The notes beneath the pieces were generated by a model, which saw only the letters and a list, made by a program, of their open reading frames with translations, had not been told where the DNA came from and searched no databases. Made by a program: the position numbers and the translations under genes. From contig NZ_JASHHX010000020.1 in assembly GCF_030056575.1 (NCBI RefSeq), positions 1-64,000 on the forward strand: a stretch of 64,000 nt of DNA, in the 5' to 3' direction. The DNA is from Rhodoblastus sp. 17X3. GTDB lineage: Bacteria; Pseudomonadota; Alphaproteobacteria; Rhizobiales; Beijerinckiaceae. This document shows, piece after piece, positions 34,641 through 45,160 of this stretch. Position 1 is the first letter of the stretch. Every line of letters starts with the position of its first letter.

Positions 34641-35963
34641 ATGCTGAACCCGACGCCCCTGCTGCCGGTCGAGCGCGACGGTTTTTCCGCCGCGCGAGGG
34701 TCCGTGCGCGCTGCGCCCGGCGGCGGCGTCTTCGCCCGTTTCATGGTTTTCGTCGGCCCCGGCTATCTGGTCGCGACCGGCTATATGGATCCCGGCAACT
34801 GGGCGACATCGCTCGCCGCGGGCTCGCAATTCGGCATGAAGCTGCTGTTCGTGGCGGTGCTTTCAAGCCTCGTGGCCATCCTGTTCCAGGCGCTGTCAGC
34901 CCGGCTCGCCTTCGCGGCCGATCTCGACCTTGCGCAGGCCTGCCGCCGCCACCTCCCCCGCCCTGTCGCGATATTCCTCTGGGCGACGCAGGAGCTGGCC
35001 ATTCTGGCGACGGATCTCGCGGAGGTGATCGGCACGGCCATCGGGCTCGGCCTGTTGTTCGGCCTGCCGCTGTGGCTTGGCGCCATCGTCACGGCGCTCG
35101 ACGTCGCGCTGATCCTCGCCTTCGAGCGTTTCGGCTTCCGCAAGCTCGAAGCCTTCGTGATCGCACTGCTGATCGTCATCGCCTGCTGTTTCGCGCTCCA
35201 GCTCGCGCTCGCCCGGCCCGACTGGAGCGCGGCGGCGCACGGCCTGCTGCCGCCGGCGGACCTGCTGAGCAATCCAACCATGCTCTATCTCGCCGCCGGG
35301 ATCATCGGCGCGACCATCATGCCGCACAACCTGTTCCTGCATTCCGGCGTCGTGCAGACCCGCGCGACGGGGTCGGACCTTCCGGCGCGGCGCGAGGCGA
35401 TCCGCTTCGCGATGACCGATTCCGCGATTGCGCTGCTGTTCGCCATGACCATCAATGGCGCGATCCTGATCCTCGCGGCCTCAGCTTTCTTCGCCCATGG
35501 CCAGGGCGAGGTGACCGACTTTTCGCAGGCCTATCGGCTGATCGCCCCGATCCTCGGCGCGCCCATCGCCGCCAAGCTGTTCGGCGTGGCGCTGGTCGCC
35601 TGCGGCCTCAATTCCTCGCTCACCGCGACACTGGCGGGCCAACTCATCATGGACGGCTTCCTGCGGCTGCGGCTTCGCCCTGTCGCGCGGCGGCTCATTA
35701 CCCGCGCCCTGACGATCATTCCCGCGGTCACTGTCACGGCTCTGGCGGGCGAAGCCGCGACCGGCCAGCTGCTGGTGCTGTCGCAGGTCGCGCTGAGCTT
35801 CGCCCTGCCCTTCGCGCTGGCGCCATTAGTGTGGTTCACGGGCTCGCGCCATGTCATGGGCCCGCTGGTCGCCAGCCGGGCGGCGACCTATGCCGCCGCC
35901 GCTCTGGCGATAGGCCTGAGCCTGCTCAATCTCAAACTGATCTATGACGCCGTGGCGGGTTAG
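34641..35963 (+). CDS. mntH: Nramp-family divalent metal (Mn/Fe) transporter
   Basis: A 440-residue inner-membrane protein with about 11 transmembrane helices. The Nramp metal-binding motif is [11 protein letters not shown] in TM1 and [12 protein letters not shown] in TM6. It is a proton-coupled importer of Mn(II)/Fe(II). The upstream spacer and the usual ribosome-binding site (CGGAGA) point to the ATG at 34641. Its stop overlaps the convergent valS gene by 4 bp. Regulation by Mn or Fe is typical of the family but not visible here. Confidence 0.92.
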   Translation: MLNPTPLLPVERDGFSAARGSVRAAPGGGVFARFMVFVGPGYLVATGYMDPGNWATSLAAGSQFGMKLLFVAVLSSLVAILFQALSARLAFAADLDLAQACRRHLPRPVAIFLWATQELAILATDLAEVIGTAIGLGLLFGLPLWLGAIVTALDVALILAFERFGFRKLEAFVIALLIVIACCFALQLALARPDWSAAAHGLLPPADLLSNPTMLYLAAGIIGATIMPHNLFLHSGVVQTRATGSDLPARREAIRFAMTDSAIALLFAMTINGAILILAASAFFAHGQGEVTDFSQAYRLIAPILGAPIAAKLFGVALVACGLNSSLTATLAGQLIMDGFLRLRLRPVARRLITRALTIIPAVTVTALAGEAATGQLLVLSQVALSFALPFALAPLVWFTGSRHVMGPLVASRAATYAAAALAIGLSLLNLKLIYDAVAG

Positions 35964-38734
35964 CTGAGCATTTTGAGAGCGGCGGTCATCTTCTCCAGCC
36001 GCGCCAATGCCGTTTCGCGGCGCTCCTGCTGTTCCTCGACCACCTCTTCCGGCGCACGGCGCAGGAAGTCGGCGTTGCCGAGCTTGGCGTCGATCTTGGC
36101 TATTTCCTTCTGCTCGGCCGCGACGCCCTTTTCGAGCCGCGCCCGTTCGGCGGCGAAGTCGATCACGCCGGCCAGCGGCAGCGCCAGCGCCGTGCCGCGC
36201 GCGACCACCTGCACCGATTGCGGCGGCGCCTTTGGGACCATTTCAATCTCCGAGAGCCGCGCCAGCCGCTTGATCGTCTCGGCCCAGCGCCCGGCCCGCT
36301 TCGCGTCTTCCTCGCTGGCGCCGACCAGCGCCAGAGGAATTTGCGCGCCTGCCGGCACGTTCATTTCGGCGCGCACGGAACGAACCTGCGAAACGACGTC
36401 CACCACCCAGCCGGCTTCCGCCTCGGCCTCGGCGTCCTCAAGCCCACGCAGATCCGGCCACAGGGCCAGAACCAGCAGGGAGTCGCGCTTCAGGTCCTGG
36501 CCGCGAATGGTCCAGATTTCCTCGGTGAGGAAGGGCATGAAGGGGTGCAGCAATTTGCAGATCTGGTCGAGCACGAAGGCGACCGTATCGCGCGCCTCGT
36601 TCTTGGCCGCGCCGTCCGGCCCCTGCAGCAGCGGCTTGGCTAGCTCCAGATGCCAGTCGCAGAAAATGTTCCAGACGAAGCGATAGGCCGCCTGCGCCGC
36701 CTCGTTGAACTTGTAGGCGACCAGAGCCGTCTCGACCTCGGAGACCGCGCGCGCCGTCTCGCCAATGATCCAGCGGTTCAGCACTTCTTTGACCTTGGTG
36801 GGGTCGAAGCCCGTCCGGCCCTTGCACTCGTTCATTTCCGCGAAGCGCGTGGCGTTCCACAGCTTGGTCGCGAAATTGCGATAGCCCTCGACGCGCGCCG
36901 GAGCGAGCTTGATGTCGCGCCCCTGCGCCGCCATGGCGGCGAGGGTGAAGCGCAGCGCATCGGCGCCATAGGTGTCGATGAGCTGCAGGGGGTCGATGAC
37001 GTTCCCCTTGGACTTCGACATTTTCGCGCCCTTCTCATCGCGCACCAGCGCGTGGAGATAGACGTGGCGGAACGGAACCTTGTTCTGGAACTGCAGCCCG
37101 AACATCATCATGCGGGCGACCCAGAAAAAGATGATGTCGAAGCCGGTGACCAGCACGTCGGTCGGATAGCGCGCGGCGAGGTCGTTCTGCTCTTCCGGCC
37201 AGCCGAGCGTGGACATCGGCCACAGGCCCGAGGAGAACCATGTGTCCAGAACGTCCTCGTCGCGCGTCAGCAGGCCTTCGGCCTTGTCGGGGTCGGAGGC
37301 GATGGCCTCGGCCTCGGCGTCGCTGTAGATCTCGCGGGTGACGGCGTCGGCCAGGGCGTCGGCCAGGGCCTCTTCCTCGGTCTCGGCGACATAGACCGCG
37401 CCCCAGGGCGAATACCAGGCCGGGATCTGATGGCCCCACCACAGCTGGCGCGAGACGCACCAGGGCTGGATGTTCTCAAGCCAGTCGAAAAAGGTCTTTT
37501 CCCAGTTCTTGGGGACGAAACTCGTCTCGCCCGAACGCACCGCCGCGAGCGCCGGACCCGCGAGGGTTTTGGCGTCCACATACCACTGGTCGGTGAGCCA
37601 GGGCTCGATGACGACGCCGGAGCGGTCGCCATGCGGAACCTGATGCTCATGGGCCTCGATGGTCTCGATCAGGCCCTGCGCCTCCATGGCGGCGATCACC
37701 GCCTTGCGCGCGTCCTCGCGGGAAAGGCCGTGCAGGCTCTCCAGCGTGTCTGACAAATCATCGTTCTCGATCACGCCTTCAAGGAAGGCTTCGTTCTCGC
37801 GCAGGATGACGCGCGCCTCGGCGTCCAGAATATTGATGAGAGGCAGCTTGTGACGGGCGCCGACTTCGAAATCGTTGAAATCATGGGCTGGGGTGATCTT
37901 GACCGCGCCGGAGCCCTTTTCCGGGTCGGAATAACTGTCCGCGACAATGGGGATCAGGCGGCCGACCAGGGGCAGCCGCACGAAGCGGCCATGCAGGTGG
38001 AGATAACGCTCATCCTCGGGATGGACCGCGACCGCCGTGTCGCCGAGCATGGTTTCTGGCCGCGTCGTGGCCACGACGATGAATTCGCCGGTCGCCGCGC
38101 CATTCTCGTCCGCCAGCGGATATTTGAAGTGCCAGAGCGAGCCTTTGACGTTCTGGGACGCCACCTCGATGTCCGATACCGCGGTCAGCAGTTTCGGGTC
38201 CCAGTTGACGAGGCGCTTGTCCTTGTAGATCAGCCCGGCGCGATAAAGCTCCACGAAGGCTTTCAGCACCGCCCGCGACGAGCCGGGGTCCATGGTGAAC
38301 CGTTCGCGCGACCAGTCGCAGGAGGCGCCGAGGCGTTTCAGCTGGTTGACAATCGCGCCGCCCGATTCCGCCTTCCAGTCCCAGACCTTTTCAAGAAAGG
38401 CCTCGCGGCCGAGATCGCGGCGCCCGGGCTCGCCGGCGGCGGCGAGGCGGCGCTCCACCACCATCTGGGTCGCGATGCCGGCGTGGTCCGTGCCCGGCTG
38501 CCACAGCACATTCTTGCCGCGCATGCGCTCGAAGCGGCAGAGAATGTCCTGCAGGGTGTTGTTGAGCGCATGGCCCATGTGGAGCGAGCCGGTGACATTC
38601 GGCGGCGGAATGACGACCGTGAAGGGCGTCGCTCCGACTCGTTCCGGACGATCGGCGCGAAAGGCGCCCTCAGCCTCCCATTCAGCCGCGATGCGGCTTT
38701 CCACGGCGGCGGGGTCGAAAGTCTTGTCCATCAT
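35960..38734 (-). CDS. valS: Valyl-tRNA synthetase
   Basis: A 924-residue class I synthetase. The HIGH-equivalent motif is in [19 protein letters not shown]. The editing (CP1) domain occupies about 190-390. KMSKS is found as [15 protein letters not shown]. The anticodon-binding domain follows, and a C-terminal coiled coil ([20 protein letters not shown]) contacts tRNA. It attaches Val to tRNA-Val and edits Thr. The start is ATG 38734 (or 38731, [13 protein letters not shown]). The open frame before it is not part of the family. Confidence 0.97.
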   Translation of the reverse strand: MMDKTFDPAAVESRIAAEWEAEGAFRADRPERVGATPFTVVIPPPNVTGSLHMGHALNNTLQDILCRFERMRGKNVLWQPGTDHAGIATQMVVERRLAAAGEPGRRDLGREAFLEKVWDWKAESGGAIVNQLKRLGASCDWSRERFTMDPGSSRAVLKAFVELYRAGLIYKDKRLVNWDPKLLTAVSDIEVASQNVKGSLWHFKYPLADENGAATGEFIVVATTRPETMLGDTAVAVHPEDERYLHLHGRFVRLPLVGRLIPIVADSYSDPEKGSGAVKITPAHDFNDFEVGARHKLPLINILDAEARVILRENEAFLEGVIENDDLSDTLESLHGLSREDARKAVIAAMEAQGLIETIEAHEHQVPHGDRSGVVIEPWLTDQWYVDAKTLAGPALAAVRSGETSFVPKNWEKTFFDWLENIQPWCVSRQLWWGHQIPAWYSPWGAVYVAETEEEALADALADAVTREIYSDAEAEAIASDPDKAEGLLTRDEDVLDTWFSSGLWPMSTLGWPEEQNDLAARYPTDVLVTGFDIIFFWVARMMMFGLQFQNKVPFRHVYLHALVRDEKGAKMSKSKGNVIDPLQLIDTYGADALRFTLAAMAAQGRDIKLAPARVEGYRNFATKLWNATRFAEMNECKGRTGFDPTKVKEVLNRWIIGETARAVSEVETALVAYKFNEAAQAAYRFVWNIFCDWHLELAKPLLQGPDGAAKNEARDTVAFVLDQICKLLHPFMPFLTEEIWTIRGQDLKRDSLLVLALWPDLRGLEDAEAEAEAGWVVDVVSQVRSVRAEMNVPAGAQIPLALVGASEEDAKRAGRWAETIKRLARLSEIEMVPKAPPQSVQVVARGTALALPLAGVIDFAAERARLEKGVAAEQKEIAKIDAKLGNADFLRRAPEEVVEEQQERRETALARLEKMTAALKMLS

Positions 38735-38851
38735 GAGCTGCGAACCGGATTCAGGCGGGAAGCGAATTCCGCGCACAAAAACCGAGCGCAGCCCGCAAGT
38801 CAATGAGTTTGGGACTCGAGGGCGCCAACGGGAAACCGGAAACTGGCGTGA

Positions 38852-39952
38852 TCAGCCGCGTCCGCGCGCGATCCGCTCGATTTCCGCCCGCACGAGACGC
38901 TCGACGACGACGGGGAGATTGTCGTCCAGCCAGGACTTGAGCATCGGACGCAGCATCTCCCGCGCCACGCGCTCGATCATGTCGGGATCGCGCAGCAGGA
39001 CGCTTTCGGTGAGGGCCTCGAACGAGGCGCCGATCCGGGCCCCGATGGCGGGCGAGAGCAGCGGCGGGTCGGATTCAGCGACGGCAGGTGACGGCGCCGG
39101 AATGCGCCTCGTCCCCAGCCGCGGCGCGGGCGATTCGGGCGCCTGCGCTGCAACGGGCGCGAGCGCGGGCTCAGGCGACGGCGCGGGTTCCAAAACGGCC
39201 TCGGCCTGCGGCGCGGCGGGCGCCCGGGGCGACGGCGCCGAGACCTTGAGACGGGCTTCGGCGAGACTGGAAACGGTCGAGACCGGCGTCACCGCGGCTT
39301 CCGGCGCCTCGACGGCAAGCTCGTGCGCAGGCTTTTTCAGCGGCTCCGTCGCCGTTGCCGTTTCGACGTTTTTGACGGCCTGCGGCGCCAGAATCACCTG
39401 CGGCGCCTGGACAGCCTGCGCGGCCGGCGCAGCCTGAGGCGCCGCCACGACCCGCGGCGCGGGGACGGCCTGCGGCGCAGGGACGGCCTGCGGCGCTTGG
39501 GCGGCGTCCGCAATTGTGGCCTTCGCGACGACGGGGCGCGCCTGCGGCTCAGAGGGCGCGAAATCGCGCAATTTCAGCGTCGGCGCCTTTTGCGGCTCGG
39601 ATGAAGGGGAGGAGTGGCCCGACCCGGCGCGCGACGCAGGCGGCTGGAAAATGGAAACGGTAGGACGCTCCTGCGTCGAGGCCGCCTCTCCGCCACGGAA
39701 CAGGCGCTCCCCAAGGCCCAGAAAGGCGTCGGCCACCGAACTGACGGGCTTCGACGGCGCGGGCGCCGCGGGCGCAGGCGTCTCCGCCACACGCGGCGCG
39801 GCGGCCGCGCGCGCGGTGCGACTCAGCGGCAGCGCGTCGTCGTCGGCGATAATCCGGCGAATCGACGCCAGAATGTCGTCCATCGACGGCTCCTGCGCGG
39901 CGGGCTCGGGTTTCGGAGAATTGGAAAGAGACGGGCCGTTCGGTGCGCTCAT
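38852..39952 (-). CDS. popZ: PopZ-like polar organising protein (DUF2497)
   Basis: A 366-residue protein with a short conserved N-terminal helix (EPSMDDILASIRRIIADDD, about residues 21-39), a long low-complexity Pro/Ala/Gln/Val-rich disordered middle (including repeated PQAVPAPQAV), and a conserved C-terminal helix set (MLRPMLKSWLDDNLPVVVERL, then VRAEIERIARG). This is the PopZ plan: the C-terminal part oligomerises into a polar microdomain that anchors ParB-parS and cell-cycle kinases. It lies 117 bp upstream of valS, as in many alphaproteobacteria. ATG 39970 is an alternative start. Confidence 0.85.
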   Translation of the reverse strand: MSAPNGPSLSNSPKPEPAAQEPSMDDILASIRRIIADDDALPLSRTARAAAAPRVAETPAPAAPAPSKPVSSVADAFLGLGERLFRGGEAASTQERPTVSIFQPPASRAGSGHSSPSSEPQKAPTLKLRDFAPSEPQARPVVAKATIADAAQAPQAVPAPQAVPAPRVVAAPQAAPAAQAVQAPQVILAPQAVKNVETATATEPLKKPAHELAVEAPEAAVTPVSTVSSLAEARLKVSAPSPRAPAAPQAEAVLEPAPSPEPALAPVAAQAPESPAPRLGTRRIPAPSPAVAESDPPLLSPAIGARIGASFEALTESVLLRDPDMIERVAREMLRPMLKSWLDDNLPVVVERLVRAEIERIARGRG

Positions 39953-40101
39953 GGCCTTGGAAGCTCGCATGCGAATCAGAAGAACTTTAAATTGCGCCCG
40001 CAGGCGCGGACGCGCAAGGCGAGAGCGCCGCTTCCGGAGAAGAGCGCACCGCTTTTTTCGACGCTTGTGCGTCTAGATTCGTGCGAGGTTCGCCGACGGC
40101 C

Positions 40102-41511
40102 TTAGCGGCCGTCAGGCGTGTTCAGCCCGAAGAAGCGATTCTTGGTCTGGTCGTAATGGTGGTTCGGATCATAGGCGACCACGCCGAGACCCAGATTGCG
40201 CGCCGTCAGGCGGCCGATCGCGGCCATGACCGCATAGGAGGCGACCACGCGGTCGTGCTGGGCCTGAACGAGCTGCACGCGCGTATTGAGCAAGGTCTGC
40301 TCGGCGTTGAGGACGTCGAGCGTCGTGCGCTGGCCGACCTTGGCTTCTTCGCGCACGCCGGTCAGCGCGATTTCAGCGGCCTTGACCGCCGCCTGGAAGG
40401 ACGTGATCGCCGCGCGGGACGACTGCAGGTTGCCCCAGGCGGTCACCACGTCCGAGCGGACCTTATAGCGCTGGGTTTCCACCGCGAGGCGGGCCTGGCT
40501 CAGTTTTTCCTTGGACTGGCGTACCTGGGCGTATTCGGAGCCGCCCTGATAAATCGGCACGTTGAGCACGCCGACCACCGAAGCGGTGTAAACGTTATAG
40601 TTCGGAATGCCCTGCGAATTGGTCTGGTTCTGCACCTGCGCCTGAACGCCGACCTGCGGCAACAGCGCGCCCTCATAGATCTTGACCTGATCTTCCGCGA
40701 CATCGACCTGATGCAGCGCGCCAATAATCGCCGGATTTTCCGACAGGCCCGTCGCCACCGCGAGATCAAGCGTGGGCGGCAGCAATTTCTCGATCGGCTG
40801 CGCGGGCTGCAATTGCTTCGGCTCGACGCCGATGACGCGCCGATAATTTGCCATGCTGGCCTGAAGCCTGGCTTCCGCGACAGCGACGTCGGCGGTGCCG
40901 TTCGCCAGCGACGATTCGGCCTGGGCGACGTCGGTGCGCGTCACTTCGCCGACCTGGAAGCGGTCCCGGGTCTGCTGGAGCTGAACCTGTAGAACCTTGA
41001 CGTTATTGCGGCGCAGACCCAGCACGGCGGTGTCACGCAGCACGTCCATGTAGAAGGTCGACGCGTCCCCGAGCGTCGAGATCTCCGAGCCGCGCAGGCT
41101 TTCGCGCGCGGCCAGCACGCCGGACTCGGCCTGATCGACCGAATTCGCCGTGCGCATGCCGTCGAACAGCGTCTGGGTCAAGGTAACGCTGCCGGTGGAG
41201 GGATTGGTGAGATATTGCTGATTGCTTCCGGCCTGACCCAACGTATTGCCCGAGCGGGTGTACTGACGGCCCAGCGTGCCCTGCGCGTTGACCTTGGGCA
41301 GCCAGCCGGCCTTGGCGCCCGGCACGGTTTCATCCTGCGCACGAACGCCCGCCCGCGCCTGATTGACGTCGGGGTTGTTCGAATAGGCGCGCGACAGCGC
41401 GCCGGACATGGATTCCGCCGCAGCCGGACCGAGGCAAAGCGCGTAGGTCGCTAGCGTCAAGCCGACAATCGAGGAGCGCCGCAAGTTTCTAATCCCTGTT
41501 TCGCGCCACAT
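40102..41511 (-). CDS. TolC-family outer-membrane efflux/type I secretion protein
   Basis: A predicted 469-residue outer-membrane channel. After a signal peptide (STIVGLTLATYALCLGPAAA-E type) come two OEP/TolC repeats: SRAYSNNPDVNQARAGVRAQDE with DASTFYMDVLRDTAVLGLR, and a second with LSENPAIIGALHQVDVAEDQ and VTAWGNLQSSRAAITSFQAA. The C-terminal ARNLGLGVVAYDPNHHYDQT is typical of alphaproteobacterial TolC. The start at 41511 (MWRETGIRNLRRS) is uncertain. 41565 is also open. It follows the pcm gene (226 bp spacer), a pairing seen often in alphaproteobacteria. Confidence 0.88.
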   Translation of the reverse strand: MWRETGIRNLRRSSIVGLTLATYALCLGPAAAESMSGALSRAYSNNPDVNQARAGVRAQDETVPGAKAGWLPKVNAQGTLGRQYTRSGNTLGQAGSNQQYLTNPSTGSVTLTQTLFDGMRTANSVDQAESGVLAARESLRGSEISTLGDASTFYMDVLRDTAVLGLRRNNVKVLQVQLQQTRDRFQVGEVTRTDVAQAESSLANGTADVAVAEARLQASMANYRRVIGVEPKQLQPAQPIEKLLPPTLDLAVATGLSENPAIIGALHQVDVAEDQVKIYEGALLPQVGVQAQVQNQTNSQGIPNYNVYTASVVGVLNVPIYQGGSEYAQVRQSKEKLSQARLAVETQRYKVRSDVVTAWGNLQSSRAAITSFQAAVKAAEIALTGVREEAKVGQRTTLDVLNAEQTLLNTRVQLVQAQHDRVVASYAVMAAIGRLTARNLGLGVVAYDPNHHYDQTKNRFFGLNTPDGR

Positions 41512-41735
41512 GCGGAAAGGAAAACCCTGCCGCAGGCGAGACGTCCGGCCAGACAATTCGGCCATGATATTGTGATGAAAATCAGCGATGTGAGCTTCCG
41601 CGTCAACCGCACGCCCGCGGAAACTTCCCGATTCCGCGGGCTTGGTGAAGGAATCAGCGCAAATAGTCGGAGACTGAGCCCCAAAAGCCACAACCGAGAC
41701 GGCGTCCAGAACGGGCGTCTGACGGCGCGCGCCGC

Positions 41736-42419
41736 TCAAAACACGAATTCCGGCGGCCTCGAGAATGCGGGAATCGCGCCTGCGGATGCGTCGAACAGCG
41801 TGCGCGGGCTGAACGTCCCGCCTCCACGCGTGAACAAGATCGCCTTGCCGACCCGCGCGCCCGGGCGTTCCGACACGATCGAGAGCAGGCGGCCGTTTTC
41901 GGTCAACTGGTCAAAAAGGGCGCCGAACTCGCCCTGGGTCTCGCCGTCGACGATGATGACGTCGAAGGGTCCCTCGCCCGGCGCGCCGAGCGCCAGCGGC
42001 CCGACGATGGACTTGGCGTTGGTCAGGCCGAGGGTTTCGAAATTGGCCTTGGCGCGCGCGCCGAAACTTTCGTCCACGTCGAGACTCACGACGCTGCCGA
42101 CCAGTCCAGCGATCAGGGCGGCGGCATAGCCAGTGGCGCCCGCGACGACGAGGACGCGCTCGCCCTCGCGCAACTGGGCGTCCTTGAGCAGGCGCGCGAG
42201 AATCAGCGGCGCGGTCATTTCGCGGGGCGTCTGGCTGGCGAGCGGCAGGCGGGCGTCGGAATAGGCGAGGCCGACCTGGGCCGGATCGACGAAAATCTCG
42301 CGGGGAACGGCCTTGATGCGCGCCTGAACGCCGAGATCCGGCACGTCGAAGGTGCGAATCTGCCGCTCGACCATGGTTTCCCGCAGCGCGGCGGAAGCCG
42401 CAAATTGCTGATTTTGCAT
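41736..42419 (-). CDS. pcm: Protein-L-isoaspartate O-methyltransferase
   Basis: A 227-residue SAM-dependent methyltransferase that repairs isoaspartyl residues. The motif I region VLVVAGATGYAAALIAGLVG and the VERQIRTFDVPD N-terminus with DARLPLASQTPREMTAP (substrate-binding) identify the Pcm family. Motif I has AGATGYAA in place of the usual GxGSGY, a variant worth noting because it may lower activity. The start is ATG 42419 (MQNQQFAASAALRETMVERQ). It lies upstream of tolC on the same strand. Confidence 0.8.
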   Translation of the reverse strand: MQNQQFAASAALRETMVERQIRTFDVPDLGVQARIKAVPREIFVDPAQVGLAYSDARLPLASQTPREMTAPLILARLLKDAQLREGERVLVVAGATGYAAALIAGLVGSVVSLDVDESFGARAKANFETLGLTNAKSIVGPLALGAPGEGPFDVIIVDGETQGEFGALFDQLTENGRLLSIVSERPGARVGKAILFTRGGGTFSPRTLFDASAGAIPAFSRPPEFVF

Positions 42420-42614
42420 CGCTCGCCCGTCAAAAATAGTCAGGGCCTGCAAGGGACTCGGCCCTGCCAAGCCGTTTGGGCTTTATAAGCGCCGCCCTTG
42501 CTTCTGTCCACTTCCCGCGGCGCCGCCGAAAGTCGGACGCGTTTGCCGACGCGGCGCCAGGCGCCTATCGTGACCGCCAGATTCTTGAACGCGACTCGAA
42601 ACAGGGAGGCCAAT

Positions 42615-43181
42615 TTGGACGACTCGCCCACCGAACATTTCGAACATGCCGAACACGCCCAGCATGTCGCCCATACCGGCGACCGCAGCCTGGCCATGAT
42701 TTCGATCACCATCGCCGTGCTCGCCGTGCTGGCGGCGACGGTGGGAAGCCTCGAAACCATCGAGACCGCCGCGACGATCGGCGCCAAGAACCATTCCGTG
42801 CTGCTGCAGACGAAGGCGAGCGATGCCTGGGCCTTCTACCAGGCCAAGAGCATGAAGCAGAATCTCTACGCCGCCCTGGCGGAGACTGCTGGCGCAAAAC
42901 GCCAGGAGTTCCTTGACAAGGCGCAGCGCTATGCCGAGGAGCAGAAGGAAATCGAGGGTGAGGCCAAGGATTACGAGCACAAGGCTGAGGCGGCGTTCGA
43001 AGGCAGCGAGGCCCACGAAAGGCGCCATCATATTCTGACCATCGCCGTCACCCTGCTCCACATCGCCATCGCGGTAGCGACCATCGCCATCATCCTGCGC
43101 GGCATGTTGTGGCCCTGGCGCGCGGCGGTCGGGCTCGGCGCGGCCGGCGCGATCGCCGCCGCTTTCGCCTATTTGAGTTGA
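42615..43181 (+). CDS. DUF4337 family inner-membrane protein
   Basis: The 188-residue protein starts at TTG 42615 (LDDSPTEHFEHAEHAQHVAH) with a near-perfect GGGAGG five bases upstream, whereas the longer frame from 42498 has no such site. It has a His/Glu-rich start, a first membrane span (MISITIAVLAVLAATVG), a soluble helical middle (FYQAKSMKQNLY to EKEIEGEAKDYEHKAEAAFEG), and two C-terminal spans. The DUF4337 family is of unknown function. No partner gene is evident. Confidence 0.75.
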   Translation: MDDSPTEHFEHAEHAQHVAHTGDRSLAMISITIAVLAVLAATVGSLETIETAATIGAKNHSVLLQTKASDAWAFYQAKSMKQNLYAALAETAGAKRQEFLDKAQRYAEEQKEIEGEAKDYEHKAEAAFEGSEAHERRHHILTIAVTLLHIAIAVATIAIILRGMLWPWRAAVGLGAAGAIAAAFAYLS

Positions 43182-43251
43182 AAATGGGGCGCGGCCCCAA
43201 AAAAAGTCACGATTGCAATCCAATGTGGACGGGAACTTCGTATTGAAAGCG

Positions 43252-43288
43252 GCGGCGGGCGACTGGAATCGCCCGCCGCTCTTGTTTA
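43252..43288 (+). terminator. Probable terminator after the DUF4337 gene
   Basis: GCGGCGGGCGA and TCGCCCGCCGC form an 11-bp stem around a 6-base loop, followed by TCTTGTTT. It lies 70 bp after the stop and about 60 bp before the radical SAM gene. The T tract is interrupted, so the strength is uncertain. Confidence 0.65.
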
Positions 43289-43348
43289 TGGTCGCGCCCT
43301 CCCTTGTTGGTTGCGGCCGACACTGTCCGCGTGACGAAAAGAGCGTTC

Positions 43349-45103
43349 ATGGCCGAAAAAATTTTCGAGCTCCATCTGATCAAGCCCTCGCATTACGACG
43401 ACGATGGTTACGTTATCCAGTGGTACCGCTCCGCCATTCCGTCCAACAGCCTCGCGGCGCTGAACGGGCTCGCGGCGGATAGTTCGCGCCGCCATGCGCT
43501 GGGTCCCGACGTGCGAATCCAGATCTTCGCCTATGACGAGACCAATGTCCGGGTCGACCCCGAGAAGATCGCACGCTCCATCGCCAAGGCGGGCCAGGGC
43601 CTTGCCTGTCTGGTCGGCGTGCAGTCGAACCAGTTCCCCCGCGCCCTGGACCTCGGGCGTCGCCTCCGCGCGGCGGGCGCGCCCACCGCCGTCGGCGGCT
43701 TCCACGTCTCCGGCTGTCTCGCCATGCTGCCGAAACTTCCGGCCGACATCCGCGAAATGCAGGACCTCGGCGTCAGCCTCTTCGCCGGCGAGGCGGAAGG
43801 CCGGCTGGACGATGTTTTGCGCGACGCGATGAACGGGACGCTGAAGCCGCTCTATAATTTCATGGACGACCTGCCGAGCGTGGAAGACACCCCGACGCCG
43901 TTCCTCCCGGCCGAAGTCGTCAGCCGCACCACGGGCGCGGTCACCAGTTTCGACGCGGGGCGCGGCTGTCCTTTCCAGTGCTCGTTCTGCACCATCATCA
44001 ACGTCCAGGGCCGCAAGTCGCGCCATCGCAGCGCCGACGACGTCGAGCGGATTATCCGCGAGAATCTCGCCCAGGGCATTCACAGCTTCTTCATCACGGA
44101 CGACAATTTCGCCCGCAACAAGAACTGGGAGCCGATCTTCGACCGGCTGATCGAACTGCGGGACTCGGGGCTGAACTTCAGCTTCATCATCCAGGTGGAC
44201 ACGCTCTGCCACCGCATTCCGAATTTCATTCCCAAGGCGGCGCGCGCAGGCGTCAAGCGCGTGTTCATCGGCCTTGAGAACATCAATCCGGCCAATCTCG
44301 TCAGCGCCAAGAAGAAGCAGAACCGCATCGCCGAATATCGCGTGATGCTGCTGGCGTGGAAGCGTGCGGGCTGTTTCACCTACGCCGGCTATATTCTCGG
44401 CTTCCCCGCCGACACGCCGGAATCGATCCGCCGCGACATCGCGATCATCCAGCGCGAACTGCCGCTCGACATGCTGGAATTCTTCTTCCTGACGCCCCTG
44501 CCCGGCTCGGAAGACCATCAGCGCCTCGACAGGGCCGGGGTCTGGATGGACCCCGACATGAACAAATACGATCTCGAACACGCCGTCACCGCGCATCCTA
44601 AGATGAGCAAGGCGGAATGGGAGGCGATTTATCACGAGGCCTGGGAGCTGTATTACTCGCCGGCCCATATGGAAACGATCATGCGGCGCGCCGCCGCCGT
44701 CGGCACCTCGCCCGGCAAGGCTTTGTTCCTGCTGATATGGTTCTGGGCCGCCGTGAAGGTGGAAAAGGTCCATCCGCTCCAGGGCGGCTATCTGCGCCGC
44801 CGCGTCCGCCGCGACCGGCGTCCGGAGCTGCCGCTGGAAAACCCGCTGGTGTTCTATCCGCGCATCATCGCGACCCATATCGTCAACCACGTCCGGGTCG
44901 GCGGGCTGGCGCTGAAATTGTGGAAGCTGCGGCGCGAGCTTCGCCATGATCCGAATGCGCGCAATTACACGGATCTGGCGCTGACGACGCCGACCGACGC
45001 GGATCTTGACGATCTGGAAATGTTCAACAACAGCGACTCGTCGCGCGCGGCCGGCGACAAGGCCAAGGCGCAAGCGGCCAAGCAGCACATCGCCGCCGAA
45101 TAG
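43349..45103 (+). CDS. B12-binding-type radical SAM protein of unknown substrate
   Basis: A 584-residue protein with an N-terminal cobalamin-binding-like Rossmann region (residues about 1-150, for example VGVQSNQFPRALDLGRRL and AVGGFHVSGCLAMLP), then a radical SAM domain with C207-x3-C211-x2-C214 in GRGCPFQCSFCTIINVQG, and a C-terminal helical extension (about 430-584) with Lys/Arg-rich segments (VRRDRRPELPLEN). Such enzymes do radical methylation or rearrangements of lipids, antibiotics or other metabolites. This one is not one I can name (hopanoid HpnP/HpnJ are possible comparisons). It is a single gene between two terminators. Confidence 0.8.
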   Translation: MAEKIFELHLIKPSHYDDDGYVIQWYRSAIPSNSLAALNGLAADSSRRHALGPDVRIQIFAYDETNVRVDPEKIARSIAKAGQGLACLVGVQSNQFPRALDLGRRLRAAGAPTAVGGFHVSGCLAMLPKLPADIREMQDLGVSLFAGEAEGRLDDVLRDAMNGTLKPLYNFMDDLPSVEDTPTPFLPAEVVSRTTGAVTSFDAGRGCPFQCSFCTIINVQGRKSRHRSADDVERIIRENLAQGIHSFFITDDNFARNKNWEPIFDRLIELRDSGLNFSFIIQVDTLCHRIPNFIPKAARAGVKRVFIGLENINPANLVSAKKKQNRIAEYRVMLLAWKRAGCFTYAGYILGFPADTPESIRRDIAIIQRELPLDMLEFFFLTPLPGSEDHQRLDRAGVWMDPDMNKYDLEHAVTAHPKMSKAEWEAIYHEAWELYYSPAHMETIMRRAAAVGTSPGKALFLLIWFWAAVKVEKVHPLQGGYLRRRVRRDRRPELPLENPLVFYPRIIATHIVNHVRVGGLALKLWKLRRELRHDPNARNYTDLALTTPTDADLDDLEMFNNSDSSRAAGDKAKAQAAKQHIAAE

Positions 45104-45124
45104 GCGAAGCCGCTTTCAAACGAG

Positions 45125-45157
45125 AAAGCCCCGGCGAAAACCGGGGCTTTTGTTTTT
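45125..45157. terminator. Bidirectional-looking terminator after the radical SAM gene
   Basis: AAAGCCCCGG and CCGGGGCTTT form a perfect 10-bp stem around CGAAAA, followed on the plus strand by TTGTTTTT-type bases. It lies between the radical SAM stop (plus strand) and the stop of the convergent small secreted protein, and the minus-strand side reads CTTTCTCG, so it works mainly for the plus strand. Confidence 0.85.
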
Positions 45158-45160
45158 CGC

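Noticed and set aside
43286-45088. 600-residue minus-strand frame antisense to the radical SAM gene
   Set aside because: Codon-bias shadow: the plus-strand frame has clear catalytic motifs and flanking terminators; the antisense product has none.
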